A stretch of 64,000 bases of DNA, taken from positions 310,001 to 374,000 of the forward strand of contig NZ_JAEKFI010000004.1 in the NCBI RefSeq assembly GCF_016650635.1. The letters run 5' to 3'. This document shows, piece by piece, positions 9,538 to 16,961 of this stretch (positions are counted from its first letter, which is position 1; the number at the start of each line of letters is the position of its first letter). This stretch comes from Pseudomonas sp. TH43 (GTDB lineage: Bacteria > Pseudomonadota > Gammaproteobacteria > Pseudomonadales > Pseudomonadaceae). The notes beneath the pieces were generated by a model, which saw nothing but the letters and a program-made list of their open reading frames with translations, was not told the origin of the DNA and searched no databases. The translations under genes and the position numbers were made by a program.

Positions 9538-9951
9538 TTAATGCTTATAGAGCTTAAATTCTCGATCAATCCACACCACGTAAAAAACTCGATGGCTCTT
9601 GTAACCCACCATCGCTACACGTTCGAAAGCCCGAAACACCAACAATCTGACATCACCTGTCAAAAAATCAGGTATCCCGACTTTCAAGCTGGTTCTCTCG
9701 ATCGTTTCACAGCCATATCGATGCCTATGTTCTTTGCGCAATTCTCTCCAAGGCATTTTTCCCAGAATCCTCAGACGCTCAAGCATTTTCGACCGCTCGA
9801 CGGCCTCGCAATCTTGAATGCACCAACCATTCTGCAAATACTCAAATGAGAAAATCGGAGGTCGTGCTTCTGATGAATCCTTTTCGATGGTTGACGTCCG
9901 TGCCGTTACTGCAACCGCCGCATCGCGTTCCCTGCGTTTGAACCTGGCCAT
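9538..9951 (-). CDS. Putative toxin partner of the Panacea-domain antitoxin
   Basis: A 137-residue basic protein with no family that I recognise. The N-terminal ~25 residues are polar and low-complexity; the remainder contains FSFEYLQNGWCIQDCE, MPWRELRKEHRHRYGCETI and a C-terminal beta-rich stretch RAFERVAMVGYKSHRVFYVVWIDREFKLYKH, a layout reminiscent of small RNA-targeting toxins. It starts 3 bases after the upstream Panacea gene, and its stop abuts the flanking repeat. Panacea (PanA) antitoxins pair with many unrelated toxins, so a toxin role is inferred from position and size only. Confidence 0.55.
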   Translation of the reverse strand: MARFKRRERDAAVAVTARTSTIEKDSSEARPPIFSFEYLQNGWCIQDCEAVERSKMLERLRILGKMPWRELRKEHRHRYGCETIERTSLKVGIPDFLTGDVRLLVFRAFERVAMVGYKSHRVFYVVWIDREFKLYKH

Positions 9952-9954
9952 TGT

Positions 9955-10395
9955 TCAGTTCACCAAATGCTCCCGGAAATACTCCTGCATCTCACAGGCT
10001 GGAATTTCTCGGCTGAACTCCCCTTCCTTGAAGTTTCTATGCCAAGGGGCTTCTTCATGCGTCAACTGACGTAGTTTCCACGCCGAGAATTGGCCATAAA
10101 CGTCGAACACTTCGTTGAGCAGACTTTGTTGTTTGGCACTGAAAACATCTGGATTGAAATCACTTGGAGGAGGAATGGCACTCGAGCCAAATTGGCTGAA
10201 TCTTCGATACAGATCCGGAACCACTGGCCCGTGCATCCACGCTTCCAGCTTTTCAGGGAAGAGTGCTTCGCCATGGACGGCCAGACTGAACCCTTGAGCG
10301 TAATAAACCATTTTTTGAATTTTGAGATTGGAGATCTCGCCCTCATGCCCTTCCAGGCAGAGGAAATAATCCGCAACGTCCAAGCTACTCGGCAT
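9955..10395 (-). CDS. Panacea (SocA/DUF4065-type) antitoxin-like protein
   Basis: A 146-residue protein with the Panacea/SocA hallmark features: LDVADYFL near the N-terminus, ISNLKIQKMVYYAQGFSLAVHGEALFPEKLEAWMHGPVVPDLYR (residues ~23-66), and LTHEEAPWHRNF near residue 120. Start ATG 10395 is chosen since MPSSLDVADYF is the family N-terminus and AGAAGGGG stands a few bases upstream; the longer frame starts at 10425. Panacea domains neutralise diverse toxins as first or second gene of two-gene operons. The module lies between rnt and the peroxiredoxin gene, which are neighbours in P. aeruginosa, so it is likely an insertion. Confidence 0.82.
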   Translation of the reverse strand: MPSSLDVADYFLCLEGHEGEISNLKIQKMVYYAQGFSLAVHGEALFPEKLEAWMHGPVVPDLYRRFSQFGSSAIPPPSDFNPDVFSAKQQSLLNEVFDVYGQFSAWKLRQLTHEEAPWHRNFKEGEFSREIPACEMQEYFREHLVN

Positions 10396-10589
10396 TTGAA
10401 TCCCCTTCTGCATCATGCAATCCATTGCACCGTCCTTACGAAGTGAGGCGCAATACCGGACCAGGCAATCGCCCCTGTGCCCCGTTATTGCTCGAGCACA
10501 ACCCTATCCAACCACTGTTCAGTCATCCAGTATTTTTTCCGCGCATTTGAAACAAATGATGCCGAGAGGGTGTTCCAATTAATTCTCCA

Positions 10590-10625
10590 CATAAAAAAAC
10601 CGGCCACTTGGGCCGGTTTTTTTGT
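10590..10625. terminator. Terminator of the peroxiredoxin gene, right copy of the 35-bp repeat
   Basis: Same A7-CCGGCC-ACTTG-GGCCGG-T7 hairpin as at 9503-9537. It lies just after the minus-strand peroxiredoxin stop, and it marks the other edge of the toxin-antitoxin cassette. Confidence 0.85.
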
Positions 10626-10641
10626 ACCTCGACGTTGCGCC

Positions 10642-11244
10642 TTACAGGGCAGCAGCGTTCTCGGTCAGGTAAGCAGCAACGCCTTCTGGCGAAGCGTTCA
10701 TGCCTTTGTCGCCTTTTTTCCAGTTGGCAGGGCAGACTTCGCCGTGCTCTTCGTGGAATTGCAGAGCGTCGACCAGACGGATCAGCTCTTCCATGTTACG
10801 GCCCAGCGGCAGGTCGTTGATGATCTGCGAGCGGACAACGCCTTTGTCGTCGATCAGGAACGCGCCACGGAAAGCTACGCCGCCTTCCGATTCAACGTCG
10901 TAAGCCTTGGCGATGTCGTGCTTCATGTCGGCAGCCATGGTGTATTTCACCTGGCCGATGCCGCCATTGTTGACTGGGGTGTTGCGCCAGGCGTTGTGGG
11001 TGAAGTGCGAGTCGATCGACACAGCGATCACTTCAACGTTGCGCGCTTTGAAGTCAGCCATGCGGTTGTCCAGAGCGATCAGCTCGGACGGGCAGACGAA
11101 GGTGAAGTCCAGTGGATAGAAGAACACCAGGCCGTATTTGCCTTTGATGGCCGAGGACAGGGTGAAGCTGTCAACGATCTCGCCATTGCCGAGTACGGCC
11201 GGGACGGTGAAGTCAGGGGCTTGTTTGCCTACGAGTACGCTCAT
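10642..11244 (-). CDS. 2-Cys peroxiredoxin (AhpC/Prx family)
   Basis: A 200-residue thiol peroxidase that reduces hydrogen and organic peroxides. The peroxidatic cysteine lies in FYPLDFTFVCPSELIAL (residues ~40-56) and the resolving cysteine in HGEVCPANWKKG (~165-176). GGVAFRGAFLIDDKGVVR is the typical active-site strand. It corresponds to the peroxidase between rnt and bfd in P. aeruginosa (PA3529-like) rather than to the AhpC of an ahpCF operon, since no ahpF is nearby. Ribosome site AGGAGAT precedes the ATG. Confidence 0.93.
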   Translation of the reverse strand: MSVLVGKQAPDFTVPAVLGNGEIVDSFTLSSAIKGKYGLVFFYPLDFTFVCPSELIALDNRMADFKARNVEVIAVSIDSHFTHNAWRNTPVNNGGIGQVKYTMAADMKHDIAKAYDVESEGGVAFRGAFLIDDKGVVRSQIINDLPLGRNMEELIRLVDALQFHEEHGEVCPANWKKGDKGMNASPEGVAAYLTENAAAL

Positions 11245-11559
11245 TGATATCTCCTGGTGTAAAAACTTGAAGTTCAGGGTTCGGGCCAGCCTGCCATCCT
11301 CAGACGACAGCCCTGTGACACGAACCCCCTTCGCAAGGGCCGACCATCATACACTGCGTGTTTCGCCTGTCCTTAACGGTTTTTAAAAAGGAGGCGGATA
11401 ACCACGCTGCATTTACAGGGCCAGGCAATTAGCCAGTGATCACCGTTCGTCAGCCACAGCTGTCAATCAGATGAAGTCTTCCGAAAGCACTTTGACAATC
11501 ATTCTCGTTAACATTAAGATCCATCGCAATTGAGTCACAACCAGCGACGGTTCTCACTT
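11245..11559. other. Divergent regulatory region between peroxiredoxin and bfd
   Basis: 315 bases without a gene. It contains the peroxiredoxin promoter region and, near 11493-11512, a Fur-like box for bfd. No further structure was seen. Confidence 0.6.
11493..11512. promoter_or_regulatory. Fur-box-like sequence upstream of bfd
   Basis: TGACAATCATTCTCGTTAAC; bases 11494-11512 match 13 of 19 positions of the Fur consensus GATAATGATAATCATTATC. It lies ~48 bases before the bfd start, a position suited to repression under iron sufficiency. In P. aeruginosa bfd is induced by iron starvation, which fits. Confidence 0.55.
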
Positions 11560-11778
11560 ATGTATGTTTGTCTCTGCACTGGCGTCACCGACGGACAGAT
11601 CCGCGAAGCGATCTATGAAGGTTGCTGCAGCTATAAAGAAGTACGCCAGGCCACCGGCGTCGCCAGCCAATGCGGCAAATGTGCCTGTCTTGCCAAGGAA
11701 GTGGTTCGCGAAACCCTGACCAAGCTGCAAACCGCCCAGGCCGCGATCCCCTACCCGGTAGAATTTACTGCTGCGTAA
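11560..11778 (+). CDS. bfd: Bacterioferritin-associated ferredoxin
   Basis: A 72-residue [2Fe-2S] ferredoxin that passes electrons to bacterioferritin heme so that stored iron can be released. Ligands are Cys4, Cys6, Cys38 and Cys41 (MYVCLCTGVTDGQIREAI ... SQCGKCACLAKE). Start ATG 11560 is chosen since MYVCLC is the family N-terminus; a longer in-frame start at 11530 lacks support. Bacterioferritin follows ~200 bases downstream, but a terminator separates them, so the two are probably regulated oppositely by iron. Confidence 0.95.
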   Translation: MYVCLCTGVTDGQIREAIYEGCCSYKEVRQATGVASQCGKCACLAKEVVRETLTKLQTAQAAIPYPVEFTAA

Positions 11779-11796
11779 TAACACCCTATTTCAAAG

Positions 11797-11822
11797 AACC
11801 GGACTCATGTCCGGTTTTTTTA
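11797..11822 (+). terminator. Terminator after bfd
   Basis: AACCGGAC / GTCCGGTT stem with ATC-type loop followed by T7; separates bfd from bfr. Confidence 0.8.
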
Positions 11823-11979
11823 TGCCTGTAAATCAACTGCTTAGGCTCAAGACGCGGAACACAAACATTCTTATTCCGATTAATTTTCATATATTATTCA
11901 ATAACTTAGGTTTGACACTTATAAATACGAAGCTCAAACTCTGCCGCATATACAGCTATTACAGGGCAGGACTCCGATC

Positions 11980-12453
11980 ATGAAAGGCGACATTACAGTC
12001 ATCCAGCATCTCAACAAGATCCTTGCCAATGAGCTGGTCGCGATCAATCAGTACTTCCTGCATGCCCGTATGTATGAAGATTGGGGTCTGAACAAGCTCG
12101 GCAAGCACGAATACAAAGAATCCATCGATGAGATGAAGCACGCGGACAAGCTGATCAAGCGCATCCTGTTCCTCGAAGGCCTGCCAAACGTGCAGGACCT
12201 GGGCAAGCTGCACATTGGCGAGCACACCCAGGAAATGCTGGAGTGTGACCTGCGTATCGAGAAGACCGGTCACGCAGACCTGAAAGCCGCGATCGCGCAT
12301 TGCGAAACCGTGGGCGACTTCGGTAGCCGTGAACTGCTCGAAGACATTCTCGAATCCGAAGAAGAACACATCGACTGGCTGGAAACCCAACTGGGTCTGA
12401 TCGATAAAGTCGGTCTTGAGAATTACCTGCAGTCGCAGATGGGCGAAGAGTAA
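11980..12453 (+). CDS. bfr: Bacterioferritin (BfrB type)
   Basis: A 157-residue subunit of the 24-mer heme-containing iron store. Ferroxidase ligands Glu18, Glu51 and His54 are visible, together with Met52, the axial ligand of the inter-subunit heme (IDEMKHADKL), and the second half of the di-iron site in ESEEEHIDWLE. Length and N-terminus (MKGDITVIQHLNKIL) match BfrB of Pseudomonas. GGGCAGGA precedes the start. A long AT-rich leader (11830-11940) probably carries the promoter. Stored iron is mobilised with Bfd, encoded just upstream. Confidence 0.96.
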   Translation: MKGDITVIQHLNKILANELVAINQYFLHARMYEDWGLNKLGKHEYKESIDEMKHADKLIKRILFLEGLPNVQDLGKLHIGEHTQEMLECDLRIEKTGHADLKAAIAHCETVGDFGSRELLEDILESEEEHIDWLETQLGLIDKVGLENYLQSQMGEE

Positions 12454-12520
12454 GTGCTGACGCTGGCTGCGATCGTTTCAGATTGCACCGGTAACTTGCA
12501 GTAACTTTGCGAACGCACTA

Positions 12521-12557
12521 AAAAGCCCCGCCCTCTTTCGAGGTGCGGGGCTTTTTA
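12521..12557 (+). terminator. Terminator after bfr
   Basis: AAAAGCCCCGC / GCGGGGCTTTTT stem, loop CCTCTTTCGAGGT, with a T tract. Confidence 0.85.
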
Positions 12558-12568
12558 TTGGCTTTTCT

Positions 12569-12656
12569 GTAGGAGCATGGCTTGCCAGCGAAGAAAGCGC
12601 CGCGGTGCTACAGACACACCGCGTTATGGTTTTTCGCGAGCAAGCTTTGCTCCTAC
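12569..12656. repeat. Degenerate REPIN (inverted REP pair)
   Basis: GTAGGAGCATGGCTTGCCAGCG on the left and GCGAGCAAGCTTTGCTCCTAC on the right form the ends of an 88-bp imperfect palindrome. It is a variant of the GAGCCTGCTCGCGAA REP family seen elsewhere in the window. Confidence 0.7.
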
Positions 12657-12666
12657 AACAAAAGCA

Positions 12667-13008
12667 TCAGGCTTCCGACTTGTTCGCCGCAGCCGCTTCA
12701 ACAGCAGCCTTGATGGTGCTTTGCAGCGAGCCGTCAGCAGACATTTCGGTCATGATGTCGCTACCGCCGACAAGCTCACCACCCACCCACAGTTGTGGGA
12801 AAGTTGGCCAGTTAGCGTACTTTGGCAGGTTGGCGCGGATTTCCGGGTTCTGCAGGATGTCGACGTACGCAAACTTTTCGCCACACGCCATGACAGCCTG
12901 TGCAGCTTTCGCGGAGAAGCCACACTGTGGGGCATTCGGCGAACCTTTCATGTAAAGCAGAATGGTGTTGTTGGCAATCTGCTCTTTAATCGTTTCGATG
13001 ATATCCAT
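12667..13008 (-). CDS. grxD: Monothiol glutaredoxin, CGFS type
   Basis: A 113-residue Grx4-type protein that carries [2Fe-2S] clusters for cluster delivery. The active-site motif CGFS lies in NAPQCGFSAKAAQA (residues ~26-39), preceded by the lysine of MKGSPN; WPTFPQLWVGGELVGGSDIM is the glutathione-binding region. Start ATG 13008 gives the family N-terminus MDIIETIKEQI, while an upstream in-frame start at 13038 has no support. Its place after bacterioferritin matches other pseudomonads. Confidence 0.95.
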   Translation of the reverse strand: MDIIETIKEQIANNTILLYMKGSPNAPQCGFSAKAAQAVMACGEKFAYVDILQNPEIRANLPKYANWPTFPQLWVGGELVGGSDIMTEMSADGSLQSTIKAAVEAAAANKSEA

Positions 13009-13105
13009 GGAGCACCTCGGCTGAACTTTCCGACTCATGGGTCGGCACGGTGGCGCATTGTAACGGAATCCCGAGCGCGCTGCTCGGTCTCCCCGACAGA
13101 CATCC

Positions 13106-15211
13106 TCAAGCCGCCGCCACGGTCACCGGCACGCCATTCAACGCCGCGTTGCCCGACAACTCGTCGAGCTGGCATTCATCAGTCAGGTCATTGGCACTCG
13201 ACCCCGGCTGGCCGCTGGCAATCGCCATCCTCACACCCGGACGCGCATGGCCCCAGCCGTGCGGCAGGCTGACCACGCCTTTCATCATGTCCAGGCTGCC
13301 AAGCACTTCCACCTCGATCTGGCCGACCCGCGAACTGACCCGCACCCACTGCCCATCACTGAGCCCACGACTGGCGAGGTCATCCGGGTGCATCAGCAAC
13401 TGATGACGCGGCTTGCCCTTCACCAGACGATGATAGTTGTGCATCCACGAATTGTTGCTGCGCACATGCCGGCGACCGATCATCAACAGTTCATCGGCGG
13501 CGGGCGCCTGCAATGCGGCGAAACGTGCAAGGTCAGCGAGGATCTCCGGCGGCGCAGCCTGGACACGCTGATCAGGGGTTTTGAGGCGCGCCGCCAGGTT
13601 CGGCTTCAATGCACCGAGGTCAATCCCATGGGGATGATCAAACAGGGTCGCCAGCGAGAGCTTTTGCTCCGAGCCGTCACCGTACAGCCCCATGCGCAGG
13701 CCCATGTCGATCATCTTGGCCGGCGGCATGGTCGGTTTCAGTTCCTTGTCGGTCTTCTCGGCGAACGCCTTGGCGAGGCCAACAAAGATCTCCCAGTCAT
13801 GCAACGCACCTTCGGGCTTGGCGAGGATCGCTCGATTGAAGCGGGTAACGTTGCGCACCGCAAACAAGTTGAACGTGGTGTCGTAGTGATCGTTCTCCAG
13901 CGCCGAGGTCGACGGCAGAATCAGGTCGGCATAACGCGTGGTTTCGTTGATATACAGGTCAATACTGAGCATGAACTCCAGGCCATCCAGCGCCTGCTCC
14001 AGTTGTCGCCCGTTCGGGGTCGACAACACCGGGTTGCCGGCCACGGTGATCAGCGCGCGGATCTGCCCTTCGCCTTCAGTGAGCATCTCTTCGGCCAGCG
14101 CCGAGACCGGCAACTCGCCGCCGTACTCGGGACGCCCGGAAACCCGACTTTGCCATTTGTTGAAATGCCCGCCCGACGTTGAAGCCACCAGATCCACCGC
14201 CGGCTCCGTGCACAGTGCCCCACCCACACGATCGAGGTTCCCGGTAACCAGATTGATCAACTGCACAACCCAATGGCACAGCGTGCCGAATGCCTGCGTC
14301 GACACGCCCATGCGCCCGTAACAAACCGCATTCGGCGCCGCGGCAAAGTCGCGGGCCAACTGACGAATCTGTTCAGCGGGAACGGCACACAACGGGCTCA
14401 TCGCCTCGGCAGTAAACGTCGCCACTGCTGCACGCACTTCGTCCAGGCCCTCGACCGGCAGGTGACTGTCGCGCGTCAGGCCTTCGCTAAACAGCGTGTT
14501 GAGCAGCCCAAACAATAACGCCGCATCGCCACCGGGGCGCACAAACAGGTGCTGATCGGCCATCGCCGCCGTTTCGCTGCGCCGTGGATCGACCACCACG
14601 ACTTTGCCGCCCCGAGCCTGAATGGCTTTCAGGCGCTTCTCAACGTCAGGCACGGTCATGATGCTGCCGTTGGATGCCAGCGGATTACCGCCGAGGATCA
14701 GCATGAAATCGGTGTGGTCGATGTCCGGAATCGGCAGCAGCAGGCCATGGCCGTACATCAGGTAACTGCTCAAGTGATGCGGTAACTGATCGACCGAGGT
14801 CGCCGAAAAGCGATTGCGCGTCTTCAGCAAGCCGAGGAAATAATTGCTGTGGGTCATCAGCCCGTAGTTATGCACGCTCGGGTTGCCTTGATAGACCGCC
14901 ACGGCGTTCTGTCCATGCCGCTCCTGAATCGCCGCCAATTTCTCCGCCACCAGCGCAAACGCATCGTCCCACGCGATCGGCAGCCATTCGCTGCCAACGC
15001 GGCGCATCGGCTGGCGCAGGCGATCCGGGTCATTCTGGATATCTTGAAGCGCTACGGCCTTGGGGCAGATGTGGCCACGACTGAAAGTGTCGAGCGCATC
15101 ACCCTTGATCGAAGTGATCGCGACATTGCCGTCGGTTTCAGTGGTTTCGATGGTCAGCCCGCAAATGGCTTCGCACAGGTGGCAGGCACGGTGATGGAGA
15201 GTCTTGGTCAT
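13106..15211 (-). CDS. Molybdopterin oxidoreductase (bis-MGD, 4Fe-4S family)
   Basis: A 701-residue DMSO-reductase-family enzyme. An N-terminal 4Fe-4S ligand set C-x2-C-x3-C ... C is seen in HRACHLCEAICGL and HICPKAVA (residues ~7-50), then the large Mo-bis-MGD domain (YQGNPSVHNYGL, ILGGNPLASNGS, VAGNPVLSTPNG) and the C-terminal cofactor-binding domain (LLMHPDDLASRGL, SLPHGWGHARPGVRM). No signal peptide or Tat motif, so probably cytoplasmic. No partner subunit or molybdenum gene is adjacent. Substrate cannot be told from sequence; formate dehydrogenase/nitrate reductase-like labels are common for this group. Confidence 0.85.
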   Translation of the reverse strand: MTKTLHHRACHLCEAICGLTIETTETDGNVAITSIKGDALDTFSRGHICPKAVALQDIQNDPDRLRQPMRRVGSEWLPIAWDDAFALVAEKLAAIQERHGQNAVAVYQGNPSVHNYGLMTHSNYFLGLLKTRNRFSATSVDQLPHHLSSYLMYGHGLLLPIPDIDHTDFMLILGGNPLASNGSIMTVPDVEKRLKAIQARGGKVVVVDPRRSETAAMADQHLFVRPGGDAALLFGLLNTLFSEGLTRDSHLPVEGLDEVRAAVATFTAEAMSPLCAVPAEQIRQLARDFAAAPNAVCYGRMGVSTQAFGTLCHWVVQLINLVTGNLDRVGGALCTEPAVDLVASTSGGHFNKWQSRVSGRPEYGGELPVSALAEEMLTEGEGQIRALITVAGNPVLSTPNGRQLEQALDGLEFMLSIDLYINETTRYADLILPSTSALENDHYDTTFNLFAVRNVTRFNRAILAKPEGALHDWEIFVGLAKAFAEKTDKELKPTMPPAKMIDMGLRMGLYGDGSEQKLSLATLFDHPHGIDLGALKPNLAARLKTPDQRVQAAPPEILADLARFAALQAPAADELLMIGRRHVRSNNSWMHNYHRLVKGKPRHQLLMHPDDLASRGLSDGQWVRVSSRVGQIEVEVLGSLDMMKGVVSLPHGWGHARPGVRMAIASGQPGSSANDLTDECQLDELSGNAALNGVPVTVAAA

Positions 15212-15345
15212 GGCCAGTCTCTGTCTTGTTCTGGACGGGCAATCACGCCCGCGGGAACAAAACTATGGCCCGAGTGCCGACACGACGCCAGCGACGTTCG
15301 TCTTGTGAATCGATGACTATCAGGTGAGCCGATAGACCGCCGCAA

Positions 15346-15636
15346 TCAGCTTGAGGGCAACTGAGGGGGCGCTGCCAGCTGGATTTCCTGAATGGTTTCG
15401 ATCTGCTCGTGAGCAACGTGTACGCCGGTGAGTTCGCCGATCAATCGCCAGTGTTCGTCGAGTCCGGCGCTGATGGTCGCCATGCGATCGATCATGTGGC
15501 GCCCGGCGGATTTGACCACTTCGTCTTCGCTGCGCAACAGTTCAAAAGACATTGAAGTGACTGAAGCGGTCAGATGGGTCAGTGAGCGAGCCGTGTGGCC
15601 CAGCAATTCCATTAACAGTTTTTCTTTCGATTCCAT
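15346..15636 (-). CDS. Small helical protein of unknown function
   Basis: A 96-residue protein predicted to be mostly helical (KEKLLMELLGHTARSLTHLTASVTSMSFELLRSEDE) with a Pro-rich tail (APPQLPSS). No domain recognised, though it resembles the short 'DUF3077/DUF6124-like' proteins common in Pseudomonas. It lies between the molybdoenzyme and argF and has no clear operon partner. The upstream GC-poor stretch contains GGAAGCCCACCGC before the start. Confidence 0.6.
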   Translation of the reverse strand: MESKEKLLMELLGHTARSLTHLTASVTSMSFELLRSEDEVVKSAGRHMIDRMATISAGLDEHWRLIGELTGVHVAHEQIETIQEIQLAAPPQLPSS

Positions 15637-16040
15637 GCGGTGGGCTTCCTGCGTCGCTCGAAACTTATTTATAACTCAGCACTTTGCTTTAGCAAATGTT
15701 TCAGACTGAGCATCCGACCAAGTGATGGCATGGCGCCACGGTCGTAAACCGACTCAAGCGACCCGATCCCCGCCACACCGCATTGCCAAGCCCTGCGAGG
15801 CCAGTGTACAAAGAGGCTCGCTGCTGTCCTGAACTTGGCTTCAAATGCGTGACTGCAACATCATGTCCGCCCTCCGAATCCCGCAAAAACCGTAGCCTAT
15901 TGGAAAAACGCGACATTTAGTGTCAATATCGCGCCTTCCCCTATTTCGTCGCCCCGTGCGGCTTACGCCGCAGGTCTCGCCCGTTGTTCCGTTAAACAAG
16001 GCTTTGAGCATCTGCGGTTTGTAGCAAAAGGTAGTCAATG
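15637..16040. other. Intergenic region upstream of argF
   Basis: About 400 bases with no supported gene. It contains the ArgR-like half-site at 15895-15915 and presumably the argF promoter. Short minus-strand ORFs here have no domain. Confidence 0.6.
15895..15915 (-). promoter_or_regulatory. ArgR-like half-site upstream of argF
   Basis: On the minus strand TGTCGC (15910-15915), N8, AA (15900-15901), N5: full match to the Pseudomonas ArgR half-site TGTCGC-N8-AA-N5. A tandem copy 21 bases away is only weakly conserved. It lies ~125 bases before argF. Confidence 0.45.
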
Positions 16041-16961
16041 ATGAGCGCAAGGCACTTTCTCTCCCTGATGGATTGCACGCCCGAAGAGCTGGTCAGCGTG
16101 ATCCGTCGAGGCGTTGAGCTCAAGGACCTGCGTAACCGCGGCGTACTGTTCGAGCCTCTGAAAAACCGCGTGCTGGGGATGATTTTCGAGAAATCCTCGA
16201 CCCGCACGCGGATCTCGTTTGAAGCGGGCATGATCCAGCTCGGCGGCCAGGCGATCTTCCTTTCGCCGCGCGACACCCAACTGGGCCGTGGCGAGCCGAT
16301 CGGCGACTGCGCCATCGTCATGTCGAGCATGCTCGACGCAGTGATGATCCGTACCTTTGCCCACAGCACCCTGACCGAATTCGCCGCCAACTCGCGCGTG
16401 CCAGTGATCAACGGCCTGTCCGATGACCTGCACCCGTGCCAGTTGCTGGCCGACATGCAGACATTCCTCGAGCACCGTGGCTCGATCCAGGGCAAAACCG
16501 TGGCCTGGATCGGCGACGGCAACAACATGTGCAACAGCTATATAGAAGCGGCGATCCAGTTCGACTTCCAGTTGCGCATCGCCTGCCCTGAAGGCTACGA
16601 GCCCAACCCTGAATTCGTCGCCAGGGCCGGCGACCGCGTGACCATCGTCCGCGATCCGCAGGACGCCGTGCGTGGCGCGCATCTGGTCAGCACCGATGTC
16701 TGGACTTCGATGGGCCAGGAAGAGGAAACTGCCAAGCGCCTCAAGCTGTTCGCGCCGTTCCAGGTCAATCGCGCCCTGCTCGACCTCGCTGCCGAGGACG
16801 TGCTGTTCATGCACTGCCTGCCCGCGCACCGTGGCGAAGAAATCAGCCTCGACCTGCTTGATGACCCGCGCTCCGTCGCCTGGGATCAGGCAGAAAACCG
16901 TCTCCACGCACAGAAGGCCCTGCTCGAGTTCCTCGTCGAACCGGCATATCACCACGCATGA
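16041..16961 (+). CDS. argF: Anabolic ornithine carbamoyltransferase
   Basis: A 306-residue enzyme forming citrulline from ornithine and carbamoyl phosphate. Carbamoyl-phosphate motif SSTRTR (residues ~54-59), ornithine-binding HPCQLLAD (~133-140) and SMGQEEE, and the C-terminal HCLPAHRGEE are all present. Two ATGs are adjacent (16038 and 16041); MSARHFLSLMD is the family start, so 16041 is used. The last bases overlap the next gene (ATGA), so the ABC ATPase is likely translated with argF. Confidence 0.96.
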   Translation: MSARHFLSLMDCTPEELVSVIRRGVELKDLRNRGVLFEPLKNRVLGMIFEKSSTRTRISFEAGMIQLGGQAIFLSPRDTQLGRGEPIGDCAIVMSSMLDAVMIRTFAHSTLTEFAANSRVPVINGLSDDLHPCQLLADMQTFLEHRGSIQGKTVAWIGDGNNMCNSYIEAAIQFDFQLRIACPEGYEPNPEFVARAGDRVTIVRDPQDAVRGAHLVSTDVWTSMGQEEETAKRLKLFAPFQVNRALLDLAAEDVLFMHCLPAHRGEEISLDLLDDPRSVAWDQAENRLHAQKALLEFLVEPAYHHA

